Below, piece by piece: positions 47,421 to 58,254 of a stretch of 64,000 bases of DNA. The stretch covers positions 5,332,001-5,396,000 of the forward strand of contig OX388306.1 of the NCBI GenBank assembly GCA_947579605.1. The letters are read 5' to 3'. A program made the translations under genes and the position numbers. Source of the DNA: Athripsodes cinereus (taxonomy: Eukaryota; Arthropoda; Insecta; Trichoptera; Leptoceridae). Every line of letters starts with the position of its first letter. The first letter of the stretch is position 1. The notes below the pieces were generated by a model. The model did not search any database, was not told the DNA's origin, and saw only the letters and a program-made list of their open reading frames with translations.

Positions 47421-47799
47421 CAAATCATTGTAATTATATGTTTGATTTCGTTGTATTTTATTACAAGTTTGATTTTTATTATATTCCCGATAGTGAATAG
47501 ATCTCCCCTGTTAGTTTTCGACTTTTGTGAAGGGCGAGTATTTTTTTATATGTCTTACAATAATCACAAAATCAAATAGAACAAAATACACGTTTAATAC
47601 GTGGACCAGCAAAGATGCCAAATTTATAAAATACTAGTTACAAAAATATCCCAATTTTTTGCAAAGGAATGTTAACATTTTATACAAAGAAACGAAGATT
47701 GACGAATTATTAACATAATTTACTTCTGCGGATCATAACTTTCGAAATGTATAAAATATTGTTATTGTTATTATATAATAAATATGTAAAGCGATTTGT
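47421..47799. other. AT-rich DNA, nothing recognised
   Basis: Nothing coding and no shared repeat seen. Confidence 0.5.
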
Positions 47800-47965
47800 C
47801 AAGGGAAATGTTAAACGTCACGAATAAAACATTTAATAAAATCTTCAATTCATATGCCACCCATTCTGAATGTCTTATACCTATTTTATCAGCACAGAGA
47901 GGACGACTTTTGCAATTACGCACAGTCTACTACTATTGGCTACCCCAATTGTTAGATTTCCTGAA
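47800..47965 (+). repeat. Unclassified interspersed repeat 'R230', diverged
   Basis: CATATGCCACCCATTCTGAA, TGTCTTATACC, AGCACAGAGAGGACGACTTT, and TATTGGCTACCCCAATTGTT. The 3' end is lost. Confidence 0.65.
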
Positions 47966-48544
47966 ATATGTCGAATTTGAAGCTAGTACCTAATCATATA
48001 ATTCTTCCTGAAAATACAATATAGGTATATTTCCTCAGTTCCAGATGTTGTATTTGAGTATTAATAATATCAACTTGGTTCTTATTCTACGTGTCTCTAC
48101 TACAGAAACGTTTGTACTTACTTTGTTTGATATTATTATTATTATTATTGTAAGGTATTAGGTATTATTTCAACGTTTAATGCTAATTAATTGTCTTGGT
48201 GGCAAGTTTCTGTGCGCTCGGGAAGAAGAAGAACTCAAATAACGTTGTTATTACTATACAGCCAGCTTTAAACCCGCCTTCATTCGAGGAAGCAAACATC
48301 AGCATTACGACAAAATGGCGAAATATTTGTAAAAAAACGACACTGTAAACTATTTTTTGATATGCATATTATGAAGAAATCACTTCATAGTGATAATCTC
48401 GCCACTGCATATCGTTTTGTTTACACTGTTACATTATGATGATGTGCAAAAAGAATAATTTAATAAAATGCCTAAACTTTGACCTATTTAACCTACTGTT
48501 TCGATTCATTGTATTCAAGTGTACCTACATGTAAAAGTTGTATT

Positions 48545-48660
48545 TTTTTTTATATTGCCCCAGAATAGACCTTAGTCTAGTTGGGCAATATATTCCCATT
48601 ATCTTGATGTTTTGTTTGTTTGTACATATTTACTGTTTTGGAATAAATAAATAAAACAAA
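48545..48660 (+). pseudogene. LINE 3' terminus with long hairpin
   Basis: ATTGCCCCAGAATAGACC pairs imperfectly with TAGTCTAGTTGGGCAATA, then a spacer and GGAATAAATAAATAAA. The same 'TTGCC..GGCAAT' hairpin and AATAAA end occurs after the ORF at 53273. Coding is absent. Confidence 0.55.
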
Positions 48661-49459
48661 ATTTCCCGATTATTTCATAGGTTTTGCAAATATCTTTGTT
48701 TATTAATAAACTACCTACTTATATACAATTTAATTATCCATGTATTTGCTCAAAAAATGTAAGTTTTCATAAGGGGAGCAACTGGTTACTCCCCGTTACT
48801 TGCGTTGTGAAACGCTTCCATAAAGGATATATTTATTTATATAAATAAACATTGCATATTAACAAACGCTCTAAAATATTTGTGCGAGGATTTATATAGT
48901 AACAAATGCAGGGGAGGAAATAGAGAATGGGGTGGCTTGGTTCGTTGTTGGCTCATTTCGGTGACAAAGTTTCAAGTTGTGTTGTACAGTAATTATTTGA
49001 GGTGGTATCTCATAATATTAGTATTATTGTCTCGCTTTACAATAAATCATCCGCAAATGTTGCATTGTAAACTTGTTGTGTTTGTTTAAGCATACGGTGA
49101 TTTGATTTGGTTAAAATGGTGAAAATATTCTGATGACAGTGGTCTTGAACAGCTTGTCGATGGTGCAAGATTGTTTTCCAAAGTAAGTGGTGGGTGGATT
49201 GCATTGTAATTCAAAGCAACTTGGGGAAAATATTTCTGCTGATTCATACAACATCCCTTGTGTAACCTTTTACACTCAGTAATAGGTTGGATCGTAAAGG
49301 TTTAGCAATTCAGCATTCGAATCATTCGTTCTTTCATTCAGAAATCCAGGTCACTCCATTATTAGATTACCGAAAATATCAAGTTTGTAGATTTGAGAGA
49401 AGTTCGTGAACTTGTTAGACGTGAAGCTGTCGCACATGGGAGAAATTAGAGCATCTCTT
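48661..49459. other. AT-rich DNA, nothing recognised
   Basis: Frame 48880-49089 is unsupported. No repeat shared with the rest of the window. Confidence 0.45.
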
Positions 49460-49533
49460 AAAACGTATGAATAAAATTATGAAAACAGATTATCATATGC
49501 AGCTAGCCTCTTGACTTCTCTAATTGTGGGAGA
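49460..49533 (+). repeat. Unclassified interspersed repeat 'R230', cut by a LINE insertion
   Basis: CAGATTATCATATGCAGCTA, GCCTCTTGACTTCTCTAATT, GTGGGAGAT correspond to the GCATGCAGCTGG..CTACC..CACTTGTGGGATAT block. The match ends exactly where the (TTA)n tail of the LINE at 49534 begins, so the LINE inserted into or next to it. Confidence 0.55.
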
Positions 49534-50757
49534 TATTATTATTATTATTTTGGATGATTTGTAAAGCGCCGTTTTGTGAAAAAAAATCCACCTCAAGGGC
49601 GCTCTTTGCTAACTAAGGTTGTGCTTGGATTATTCCGTGAGATTTCTTGAATAGATAAGTCTTCAGTTGGTTCTTGAAACGAGATATGTCCTGCGTTTCT
49701 CTGATCATTTGTGGAAGCCTGTTCCAGACTACAGGTGCCGATATTGCAAAAGCACGCTCCACGTACACTGGTTTCGATACAGTACTGGTCACCTCCAATT
49801 TAGTTGTAGTATCTTGACAAGACCTAAGTGTTGTCTGTCTATGACTTAACGCCTGTCTACCACAGAGTTCCATGATATATTCTGGGGCCATAGCATGAAG
49901 TGCCTTAAATACTGTCAAACACACTTTAAATTCGACTCTCTCCGAACATCTGAGCCAGTGAAGAGATTGAAGGGTGGCAGATATGTGTGCAGAGCGATTT
50001 AGTTGGTAAATGAAACGTGCAGCCGCGTTAAAAACGGACTGAATCCTCTGGAGTTGATATTGCGGAAGATTTGCGAGGATGCCATTGCAGTAATCCAATC
50101 GTGATACGACGAATGAGTTAATTATGGTTTTAGCTCCGTCGGTTGATATATTTTTCCTTATGTTCTTGAGCTGCCTTAAAGTATAGAAACCACTACTAAC
50201 AGTAGATGATATGTGTTTCTCCATCGTAAGGGCGTTATCAAGATGCGCTCCGAGGAACTTAACGTGGTTAGATGGGACTATGTCCACGTTTTGTACACGA
50301 ATAGGGTCAGCATTTATGAGATGTTGTCTTCGTGGAGACGCTATCCAGAGAAATTCAGTTTTGGTGGGGTTGATTTTAAGCATATTGTTAGACATCCAGG
50401 ATGAAATGTCCGTTATGCACGAAACGACTTCTTGTTCAAGAGCAGATTTGGATTCCGGGGTGCATGATTTAAAGAAAATGCGATCGTCTGCATAACAATA
50501 TGTTGTAAAGCCTAAGTTTTGAATAACATACTCTAATTGATTGGTGTATAAGTTGAACAAGATTGGTCCAAGAACAGAACCCTGTGGAACTCCATATAAC
50601 GTTGAGTGTTTTCTGGATGTTGTGTTATTAAATTTGACTTCATATTCTCGGTTGGATAGGTATGAAGACATCCACGTTAAAACCTTGTCCCTAATGCCGA
50701 ACTCATTCTCTAGCTTTGAGAGAAGTATACTATGATCAACCGTGATACCATGATAGT
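49534..50757 (-). pseudogene. 5'-truncated LINE: reverse transcriptase fragment and C-terminus (CR1/L2-like)
   Basis: An uninterrupted minus-strand frame (49613-50671 from its first ATG, open further to about 50750) encodes the second half of a non-LTR reverse transcriptase. Upstream of the ATG it reads TVDHSILLSKLENEFGI, continuing to SYLSNREYEV; GVPQGSVLGP is at residues 27-36 and the catalytic YADD at 60-63. The thumb and a C-terminal VWNRLP...LKTYLF motif follow. The 3' UTR has AAACGGCGCTTTACAAATC and ends in an (AAT)n tail at 49534-49551. Endonuclease and the first RT motifs are missing. The start at 50671 is an artefact of truncation. Copy 1 at 11535 is about 99% identical. Confidence 0.93.
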
Positions 50758-51400
50758 TGGGATAGATAGATTGAATAGATTTTGAAAACGAAGGATATGT
50801 GTAAGATTAAGTTGAAGATATATCGATCCATCCTAACTGCTTAGTACATAAAAGACACATTTTATTTAGTTTCGTATTTTAATATATAGTGAAGACATGA
50901 CCGTGTTGTTTTATTTACGAGATGTTTGAGAATTCGCAGCAGGCGTGATTTGTTTTTAAGTACAAGTTCTTGTCTTGCGATATAATATTAAATTCAGTGT
51001 TGTTTCATTTGATGTCTCATCTGAGACAGTGTTGTAAAATGATATTCTATTTCGCGTAGAATATGAAATTTGACGTCTTTTTATTGCTCTTTCGTTTTTC
51101 ATCACCCTCCTCCCTCTTTCTTGTGCCGTCTTTCTACGTCCAATCTCAATAATTAGCTTTTATCGTTTTTTTTTTATTCTAGACACCTTCGTAGATTATC
51201 TGAAATGCGTGGTGTTTGTCTAAATGCGTTAGAGACAAAAAATATCACACTTTTTTCAGTGTCGTAAAAATAATCGAAATAGTAGCATAATGTTCGCTAT
51301 TTATATTTTTTTACGATAATCTAGTTCTTTTTATACAAATCTTTGATATATTTTTACTTAGTTATTTATCTTAGGTATTTCAACTAAAACTGATGATACA
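50758..51400. other. AT-rich DNA, nothing recognised
   Basis: The first ~80 bases (GGATATGTGTAAGATTAAGT) may be a decayed retroelement 3' end but cannot be assigned. Confidence 0.4.
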
Positions 51401-51577
51401 GAGTTCGTCGGTAGCTTGGAGGTAGAGTCTCAGCTTCGTGATCAAGGGGTCCGTGGTTCGATCCCAGGTGCCGGCAAACTCCCCTTTCACGACACAAGCT
51501 TTTAGCTTAGTGTGAAAGGTGTATAAGGTTGTATTTGGGTTTATAACAAAACCCAGATATATCTTATAAAAAAAAAA
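51401..51577 (+). mobile_element. tRNA-derived SINE, full-length copy
   Basis: Head GAGTTCGTCGGTAGCTTGG, B-box GGTTCGATCCC, body TTTCACGACACAAGCTTTTA ... GGTGTATAAGGTTGTATTTG ... GGGTTTATAACAAAACCC (a hairpin), A-run at 51568-51576. Only a few differences from 3474 and 21469. Confidence 0.92.
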
Positions 51578-51649
51578 TTGTTGATTCATAAAGACACTTG
51601 GGTAGTTCACAAATTGTACATGAATTTAAAGAGAAGAAATATATTGATC

Positions 51650-52050
51650 TGATTAATAATAATAATAATAATAAAAAACTTAATTGCACAAAAAAACAAC
51701 ATATGAAAATATTCAATTTAACTATACAAAAAAAAATTGTGCAATGGGCGAGTTTATTGATTTATTGATACTGATTAGACCAACCCCCAAATTAAGCGTG
51801 TCTATAGCATGCATGTAAAAACATTAAATATACAAAAAGGCAACTCAAAAAAAAATGAAACAGCAACACTTGTCTAATACAAGCCCAGTCTAACCGGACC
51901 CAAGAAAACACGCACCCAACCCCTCATAATTAATTTGACTCGTGGAGTAGATTATTTATACTAAAAAATAAAATAAATTAATATATAAGCAGTGAAAAGC
52001 TCCGAGATCTCTACATAGTAAATCCTAGAATCCACCAGTAAACTACCTTT
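51650..52050 (-). repeat. A-rich region, probable LINE 3' UTR in minus orientation
   Basis: Minus strand: CTCGCCCATTGCACAATTTT and T-runs, ending in (TTA)n at 51657-51674. CTCGCCCATTGC resembles CTCGCCAATTGCTCATTTTT near 53945. The rest is A-rich on the + strand and unassigned. Confidence 0.4.
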
Positions 52051-52429
52051 TATCTCAATAAACAAATCTAATATATAGCATTATTGATTTATTTTTATAC
52101 TGTATATTTCGGATAACGTTTATCCTTTAATTCAATACAAGTACACTGTAATGTAATTTTTATTTTGCTGTTTTTTGTCTGTTTACTCTAATCGTGGTGT
52201 TTATTTTTTGAAAAATGTTGTATACCTTAAAATAAATGTACCTATGTTATATGTTACTTGAATGTGTTACAGACTTACACCGTGAATTGTTGGATAAATA
52301 TAAATGAATTTACAATTTTTTTGCTTTTACATTTCTAGCCTTAATTGGTTTTGAAACATATGTGAACATAGACGCAACGATTTTAATGTATTATACTCTA
52401 GCAGATATGTCGTTATTTAATTAATTGAG

Positions 52430-52484
52430 TACTAATTTATTTTGTTCTTTTGTTTCAGGTAATCCAAGTTTCATGTTCATTTAA
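52430..52484 (+). promoter_or_regulatory. Candidate splice acceptor / ratchet site
   Basis: TACTAAT (52430-52436), a strong pyrimidine tract and CAG ending at 52458 are followed at once by GTAATC. It can act as a zero-length recursive site or as the acceptor of a short terminal exon. In phase 1, the phase in which the 12562-12603 candidate ends, it reads NPSFMFI and stops at 52482-52484. No polyadenylation signal is obvious nearby, which disfavours the terminal-exon reading. Confidence 0.3.
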
Positions 52485-53198
52485 TTCTCGAGAAACCAAT
52501 CGGTTTTGGAAACTGTCAAAAAGTAATAGGTATTGTATAAAAAGTCCACATAAAAACTATAAGCCCAATTGTATGTGAGGATATTTTTGTAGGTAGATAG
52601 TTTAAAAAAAAACTGTGGATACATTTTTTGATGTATTATATTTTATCTACCCTTCCATCGGATTATTTTATTATAGTGAATTCAAATGATACTAGGAGAT
52701 GTCTTTCGATGTTGAACTTATGTACAAAAAGTGAAATAATGATCCTTCTATAATGTGGCGAACGTCATTCAAATGCCATCGAATGGAAGATTTTATATTT
52801 CTTTCTGTATTTAATTTGATTAAAAAAAACATGGGAATAGGGATGTGGTTAGAAAATAATCACAAAAAAACGCTATGCTTAATGAACACCCGCAGATTAT
52901 TTCTATTCAAAATAATGAATGTCATGAAATTTTCAAACGGATTCAGCGCGTTTTGGTTCTAGACGTCCTATTTTATAATATCTACTATACAAGTCACACA
53001 GAGGATTTATACTATGTATCTATAGATAGATTACAGCGATGATTGATTATAAAAGTTAGTCACTGAATTTTATTCAAAGGATTACTGTCGGCAGCGCCGC
53101 GGCGCACCGAGCAATCCTTTTTCCCCAGCCGTATTTGAATTCTAACTTACCTACAGGTAGATATTATGTTTTATTTATCAATGTGTCTGCGTCATATT
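52485..53198. other. AT-rich DNA, nothing recognised
   Basis: A short GC-rich patch (GGCAGCGCCGCGGCGCACCG) lies at 53091-53110. No gene seen. A truncated LINE tail (minus, TTTATTTATTTATTTTATCC) starts at about 53199. Confidence 0.4.
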
Positions 53199-53272
53199 TA
53201 TTTATTTATTTTATCCTTCACTGTGCATTGGTTATGAAAATGTTTTTGTATATTTTATTATTTCTTATTTAT

Positions 53273-53990
53273 TTATTATTTCCAATCCTATACTACGCAG
53301 ACTGTACCCTTTCCGATACCTCTGAGGAACTCAATGGTAAATTGGATAGGTTACAGAATGCATGTATACGATTTGTGTATGGTTTAAAAAAATATGACCA
53401 TATTTCCAAATTTCGAGCAGAACTTAAATGGCAAACATACAAACAATCCCGCGATCTACATATACTCTACTTTCTGTACAACATCCTAAAGCACAATTCC
53501 CCTCAATACCTTTTTAAGCGTTTTGAATACCTGTCTTCACATGGACGTCCTCTGAGATCTCAGAATAACCAGTTACTTGCCGTCCCTGCCCACACCACAA
53601 CCTTCTTCAGTTCATCATTTACGACCCATGCAATTAGAATGTGGAATAATCTACCTTGCAATATTAGAAATTCCTCTACGCTATACGTTTTTAAGAATAA
53701 CCTAAAATCCATAGACTTAATCCTAAAAAGTTCCTCCCCGTGCCTTTATCCTTCATTTTATAGTATTTATTAGAGGAAACATGACACATATTTATAATGT
53801 TCTACTTAGGACTAAGAATGTAATTAGTTATAATTAAATTTAGAATTAGGTAACTGTTCACATTTAGTATTAATTACACATTGTCAACATAGTATCACAC
53901 ATTATTTTGGTTAGCTGGAAGATATTGCCCCCAGGCAATAAGCTCGCCAATTGCTCATTTTTTTTTTCTGATCAATAAAGTGTTCTTATT
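53273..53990 (+). pseudogene. Jockey/CR1-type LINE: C-terminal third and 3' UTR
   Basis: The + frame to TAG at 53771-53773 reads YADCTLSDTSEELNGKLDRL, CIRFVYGLKKYDHIS, THAIRMWNNLPCNIRN and FKNNLK. This is the conserved region after the RT palm (LQN.CIR, then W..LP..IR, then F...L). It has no stop over about 160 codons. The 3' UTR has TTGCCCCCAGGCAATAAG and ATCAATAAAGTG, then (TTA)n at 53988. The frame's ATG at 53135 is not the true start: sequence before about 53273 is unrelated. Confidence 0.88.
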
Positions 53991-54125
53991 ATTATTATTA
54001 TTTTATATTTGCTATCATATTAGGATCAGAGGGTATAAATTAAATTATAAAAATAATAATGATAGAGTGAAAAACTACCTTTTCAAATTGTTCTGTGTCT
54101 GGGTGTTACTAAAATTTACTTTATA

Positions 54126-54365
54126 TTAATACATAAAATTTACTTTATAAAACGTATTTGTGTCAATCCGGATCTTTTCCAGTATTTCCTGTCGCAGCAG
54201 TATCATTCTTATATAGGCAAAAATGTTCGAGTTCGATTCCAGATTAAGTCTTTGTGGGAACGTCGTGGAAGGAGGTGACTTAATTGTCGCAAAGTCGCTC
54301 CGAACGGAAGAGGTTAGTTTCTCCCTTGTTCTCCCAGGAGGAGCGTTGAACGGCGAACGAAGCAA
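54126..54365 (-). other. Unassigned open frame in a moderately GC-rich patch
   Basis: A 79-codon minus-strand frame. The first half has balanced composition (SPFNAPPGRTREKLTSSVRS). A TATATAAG-like sequence lies inside it on the same strand (about 54214). No family recognised. It could be a decayed repeat. Confidence 0.15.
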
Positions 54366-54497
54366 TGAGTTAATAGAGTGATAATAATACTTAAATTTGC
54401 ATTGTCAACTATTAATTTTCAGTGAAAAGTTTGTAAAATGTTCTCCACTTTATTTCCTTTGGTGTTTACGTTGTTTAGATTATTTAAATAAAAATTA

Positions 54498-55068
54498 ATA
54501 TTATTATTATTATCTCATATCTCATTTATTTAACAAAACAATATTAGATTCTACATTTTGAACACAATATAAGATTAACAATAAAATTTAAATATAACAT
54601 TAAATAACAAAAACCATAAAATATTAAAATAAATTTATATTCAAAATGTAGAACCCCAACATTATTCGAGTTGATTCTTCCATGATGTTCTATGAAATAG
54701 TACAATCATGGGAGATCACTTACAGAGCTACAGGGACAAAAACCTTCTTACTATCCTGGTGGACGATAGAAGTACGGCCTTCTGCATGCTGTATTTGAGC
54801 CTGTCATCTACTCCCAGTTTTCTGAGATTGCTTGACAGACTCTTAGGTATTAACCATTCACAGACAACACTATAGGCACGATGATTGTGGTAGGTGTTCT
54901 CCACATATCTTTGATTTCATGAGCAAGATCAAGATATTTTATTATCTTATCTTGCTCAGCTTTATTTAAATTTTCATCGTGCAGTATAGTGATGTCTATG
55001 ATGTATGTTTTACGGCATCTGCGATCAACCAACACAATATCTGGTCGATTAGCTATATATTATTATTA
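54498..55068 (-). pseudogene. Retrotransposon C-terminal domain (restriction-like endonuclease type?), frameshifted
   Basis: The minus strand from about 55068 reads ANRPDIVLVDRRCRKTYIID, continuing HDENLNKAEQDKIIKYLDLA, then VPIVLSVNG. A one-base loss shifts the frame; the next frame continues PKSLSSNLRKLGVDDRL, QKAVLLSSTRIVRRFL and stops at 54728-54730. The RPDI....IDIT core resembles the PD-(D/E)XK-like domain of some insect retroelements. The 3' UTR runs to an (AAT)n-like end near 54498. RT is not present. Confidence 0.8.
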
Positions 55069-55081
55069 TTAAAAAATGCAG

Positions 55082-55320
55082 ACTAATTGAGCCATCTCGA
55101 TCTCGCAAAACAGGCGTTTAGTGTTGCGGGTCCCAGATGTTGGAACAAGCTGTCTCTGTGTCTGCGAGAGGTGAATGGAGAGAGTTTTAAAAGAAGGTTG
55201 AAGACACACCTTTTTGCTGGGAGTTTCGGGTGATGGATACGATAAACGGCGCCCTTGAGATCATGTTATGAGTAAACGGCGCTTTACAAATTGTCCATAT
55301 ATATATGTATATATGATCTA
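55082..55320 (+). pseudogene. LINE C-terminus and 3' UTR
   Basis: The + frame reads SHLDLAKQAFSVAGPRCWNK, LCLREVNGESFKRRLKTHLF, then AGSFG and a stop at about 55234. 'AFSVAGPR.WN.L...FK..LKTHLF' is the C-terminal signature of CR1/L2-like LINEs. The 3' UTR TAAACGGCGCTTTACAAATT matches that of 49534 and 11535. It ends in (TATATATG)n. 5'-truncated. Confidence 0.88.
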
Positions 55321-55340
55321 CTAATCATTATATAAAATAA

Positions 55341-55690
55341 CTAGCTGACACGGCAAATGTTGTTTTACCATATACATTATTTATGTATATCGACCGGAGT
55401 TGAAAATAATTGAATTACTCGTATCGCTTTTAAAAAATTGGGGTTGATGGTAGAAGGGTGAAAATTTAAGACTGTATGTATTTTTTAATGCCTTACCATA
55501 AAAATTTTAAAATAAAATTTTGTCCAAAAAATAAAATAAAAAAAATTGGGTCGGACCATCCTTAACTTTTAGAGGTATGAAAAATAGATGTTGGCCAATT
55601 CTCAGACCTACCCGATAAGCACACAAAATTTCATCAAAATCGGTCCAGCCGTTTCGGAGGGGTATGATAAAAACCGTGACACGAGAATTT
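55341..55690 (+). repeat. Widespread insect dispersed repeat (CTAGCTGACCC type)
   Basis: CTAGCTGACACGGCAAATGT at the start; GAAAAATAGATGTTGGCCAA, AAATTTCATCAAAATCGGTC, CAGCCGTTTCGGAGG and ACACGAGAATTTTATATATT, AGA at the end. I recognise this non-coding repeat from many insect genomes. Its class is debated. A degraded minus copy is at 4641. Confidence 0.8.
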
Positions 55691-55929
55691 TATATATTAG
55701 ATTATTATCTACAACTCTACAAGGTATAGATTACAGGACAGAAACTTTGTCGCCGTAATTCCGTTTGGTTATTATTGTTTATCCCTTAATCGTTAATGGT
55801 ATTTAAAAGTTTAAATTTCAACACTTAAAACTTTTTTGGTGAGGGTTTTTCACACGTAAAACATTTTTCATCCTTACCACAATTCTAAATTATATCAAAA
55901 CGAATCGAGAGTTTAAATTTATTTTCCCG

Positions 55930-56110
55930 TGAAAAAGATTGGTCTCCTTTTCTTTTTTGTAAATTCTATTAGTGTTCTGTAAGAGGCAGGTGAACGTAAA
56001 AAATCACATATGATGGTATTGACATCTGAAATGACGCCATCCATTTTGGATGTGTTATTATTGTGGCCATAGAGGAACTGGCTTTATTTTATTGTTTCGC
56101 ATATTAGGAC
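55930..56110 (+). repeat. Unclassified interspersed repeat 'R230', diverged
   Basis: GTGAAAAAGATTGGTCTCC, GTGTTCTGTAAGAGGCAGGT, GAACGTAAAAAATCACAT, ACGCCATCCATTTTGGATG and GGCCATAGAGGAACTGGCT. Order equals that of 41285; the 3' end is lost. Confidence 0.65.
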
Positions 56111-57419
56111 TAGTTCAAATGTTACGTTAGCATTAAGCGGTAATGACGTATTTTTTGACAATTGTTTTCGAGAAAGAAGAAAAAGTATGTCAAAAAGTAA
56201 TCCATATTCAAACATAATATATGTGATATTATTGTTATCTTAGTTACTTCCAAATAAGTTAAGTTCAAAATAAGTTGAAATTACTAAGATTATGTAGAGT
56301 GTATATTAAATATTTGCAGTTTTTTTATTCTTTTTGATATATCACTCGTTTTTCTTCTTCTCTAAGTGTCGTTTTCTCTGCAAAGGTTGGCGATAATCAA
56401 GGCTGTTTCCACCTTGTTGACTGTGGCCATGAAAAGCAATTTCGTGCTACTTCTGTCTTAGATTGTATAATCAAGAGATATATCTCAGACTTTTTCGTTG
56501 TTTTTCCCCCTGTACTACCACTGTCTCAAATTGTGCAGCCAAGATATTCTTCTCCCCACCGGTCCTCCGTGGTATTTTCCCTGAATTATCAGTTGTAAGA
56601 GTTACTATTTTTCTCCTCTCGTAGTTCGTTCGTAGTACATAAAAATATATATATGAAAACGACTCTTTTGGAGATACTCAAACTAATGAGAAAACATTTG
56701 GGTTAATTATTTCATAAGCCATATACGGAAATTAAACAAAAACAGTTTTCAGGATTGATTGTGTACTCGTATTTTATTTATACCATTTTTGTACGGTGGG
56801 TTTAAGCGCCTGTATGATTTTGTTTTTCAGCTTCTGAATATTTTTAGACACCTTATAAATATATGTATTGTGTTTTTTATCACTCTGTTCTCGGGTTTGA
56901 CGTCATCGGCGTCGAGCTAGCTGTTTTTGAAAGCGTCGTTGTTCTTTATTCTCGCCGATTAGGGGATTATGTTAATACCGTTCTTCTAGAAATAAAACGA
57001 GAGATCTGAATAAATTTTCCATGTCGAGTACTGCCATACAAAAGTCTATTGTTTATAATATTGTTACAAAAATAAGTACATTACAATATTATATTATAAA
57101 GTATGTATGCTAAGAATGTTTTCATTGTTTTGTCTGTTTATTTTCGTAATGTTTTTAAGAAATAAGCGAAGGAGGTGTACATACCTAAAACCTAATAATA
57201 AGTGAAATTTTATGACGAAATACGTACTTTTGAGAGTCAAGACGTTTGTATTTGTAGTCAAGATTCCCAATAAGCTTATCGTGACATATTTATCGTTGTT
57301 GTTTTTAATCCCGTCCAGGGCACTACCAAATGAGGTGATGTTGTCTTTTCTAAGCCTTATATGGTAGTTTCAAGTGTTAAATTTACATAAATTTACTTAT
57401 CGTGGCATATTTGTTATTA
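56111..57419. other. AT-rich DNA, nothing recognised
   Basis: No domain, repeat or RNA signal could be supported here. Confidence 0.45.
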
Positions 57420-57665
57420 TATAATACCCTCACTCCGTATCCCATGCGGGGTAGGCAGAAAAAACGGCACGCCATACAGATTTATTCTAACATACTTCAA
57501 ACAACGCAACGCCGTCCTTGAAAATTTGATCAATGTGATCAAGCCACTTGGTACTCAGACACCCGCGCTTTTTCACACCACATTTTTCAGATAAGTTTAT
57601 CCTCTTTGTTATCCTTTCATCATCCAATCGTTCCCACATGTCCAAACATATTTGTTTGCTTTATA
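57420..57665 (-). pseudogene. Non-LTR retrotransposon C-terminal relic (family of 31000)
   Basis: The minus strand reads DDERITKRINLSEKCGVKKR, then STKWLDHIDQIFKDGVAL, parallel to the relic at 31000 (DERMTKRMYLSERRGVRKR, TTWLDHVD). The 3' UTR has CTGCCTACCCCGCATGGGAT, then GGAGTGAGGGTAT. No RT domain. Confidence 0.8.
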
Positions 57666-58254
57666 AAACAGTTTTGAATACAAAACAATTGCTGTGGCTT
57701 GCAGCCATATGGCAGCTACCGACTTTAAACCGAAAGATCCCGGTTTTAAATTCTCAACTGCCCGTTCTAATCCACCTTCTTGACACGACCTTTCTCAATG
57801 TGAGGGTGTTTTGAAGTGTAGTCCTGCATCCTACATTTTAGTTTTCATACTGAGAATTCATCTTCAGGGATTAAATTGTATTATCGTCGGCGTCATTGCA
57901 TATTCAAAAAGGGACATGTGAATTCATAAATGTTTTGACATTTCTAGAATAAACTGCTCATAATGACATCATAACCATTTTATAAAGTGATTCTTAGTAT
58001 CAAATATTAAAATTCAACACTTAAAGAATAATATCACATGCCAATAAAAAGTCCAAACTACAATTTTATTGCCTTAATGAGTATGCCCAAATAAAAATGT
58101 ACGCACATGTCTATTTTTGAATATGCAACGACGTTATATTGGACATTAGTTTACAGCTGAATATACATTGCTAGTGCTAACATATTTTAAAATTCAAGTT
58201 TATATGAAAAGATATAATTGTGTTTATATGGAACCATGCAGAGGTAAAGAAATA
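57666..58254. other. AT-rich DNA, nothing recognised
   Basis: Frame 57548-57814 is the shadow of the neighbouring relic. Nothing else is visible. Confidence 0.45.

Noticed and set aside
53135..53272. N-terminal part of the frame ending at 53773 as a membrane protein
   Set aside because: The hydrophobic stretch is translation of T-rich flank and a reversed LINE tail. Homology starts at about 53273.
54126..54365. Promoter with TATATAAG on the minus strand
   Set aside because: The TATA-like sequence is common in AT-rich DNA, and no initiator, downstream gene or transcript evidence is visible.
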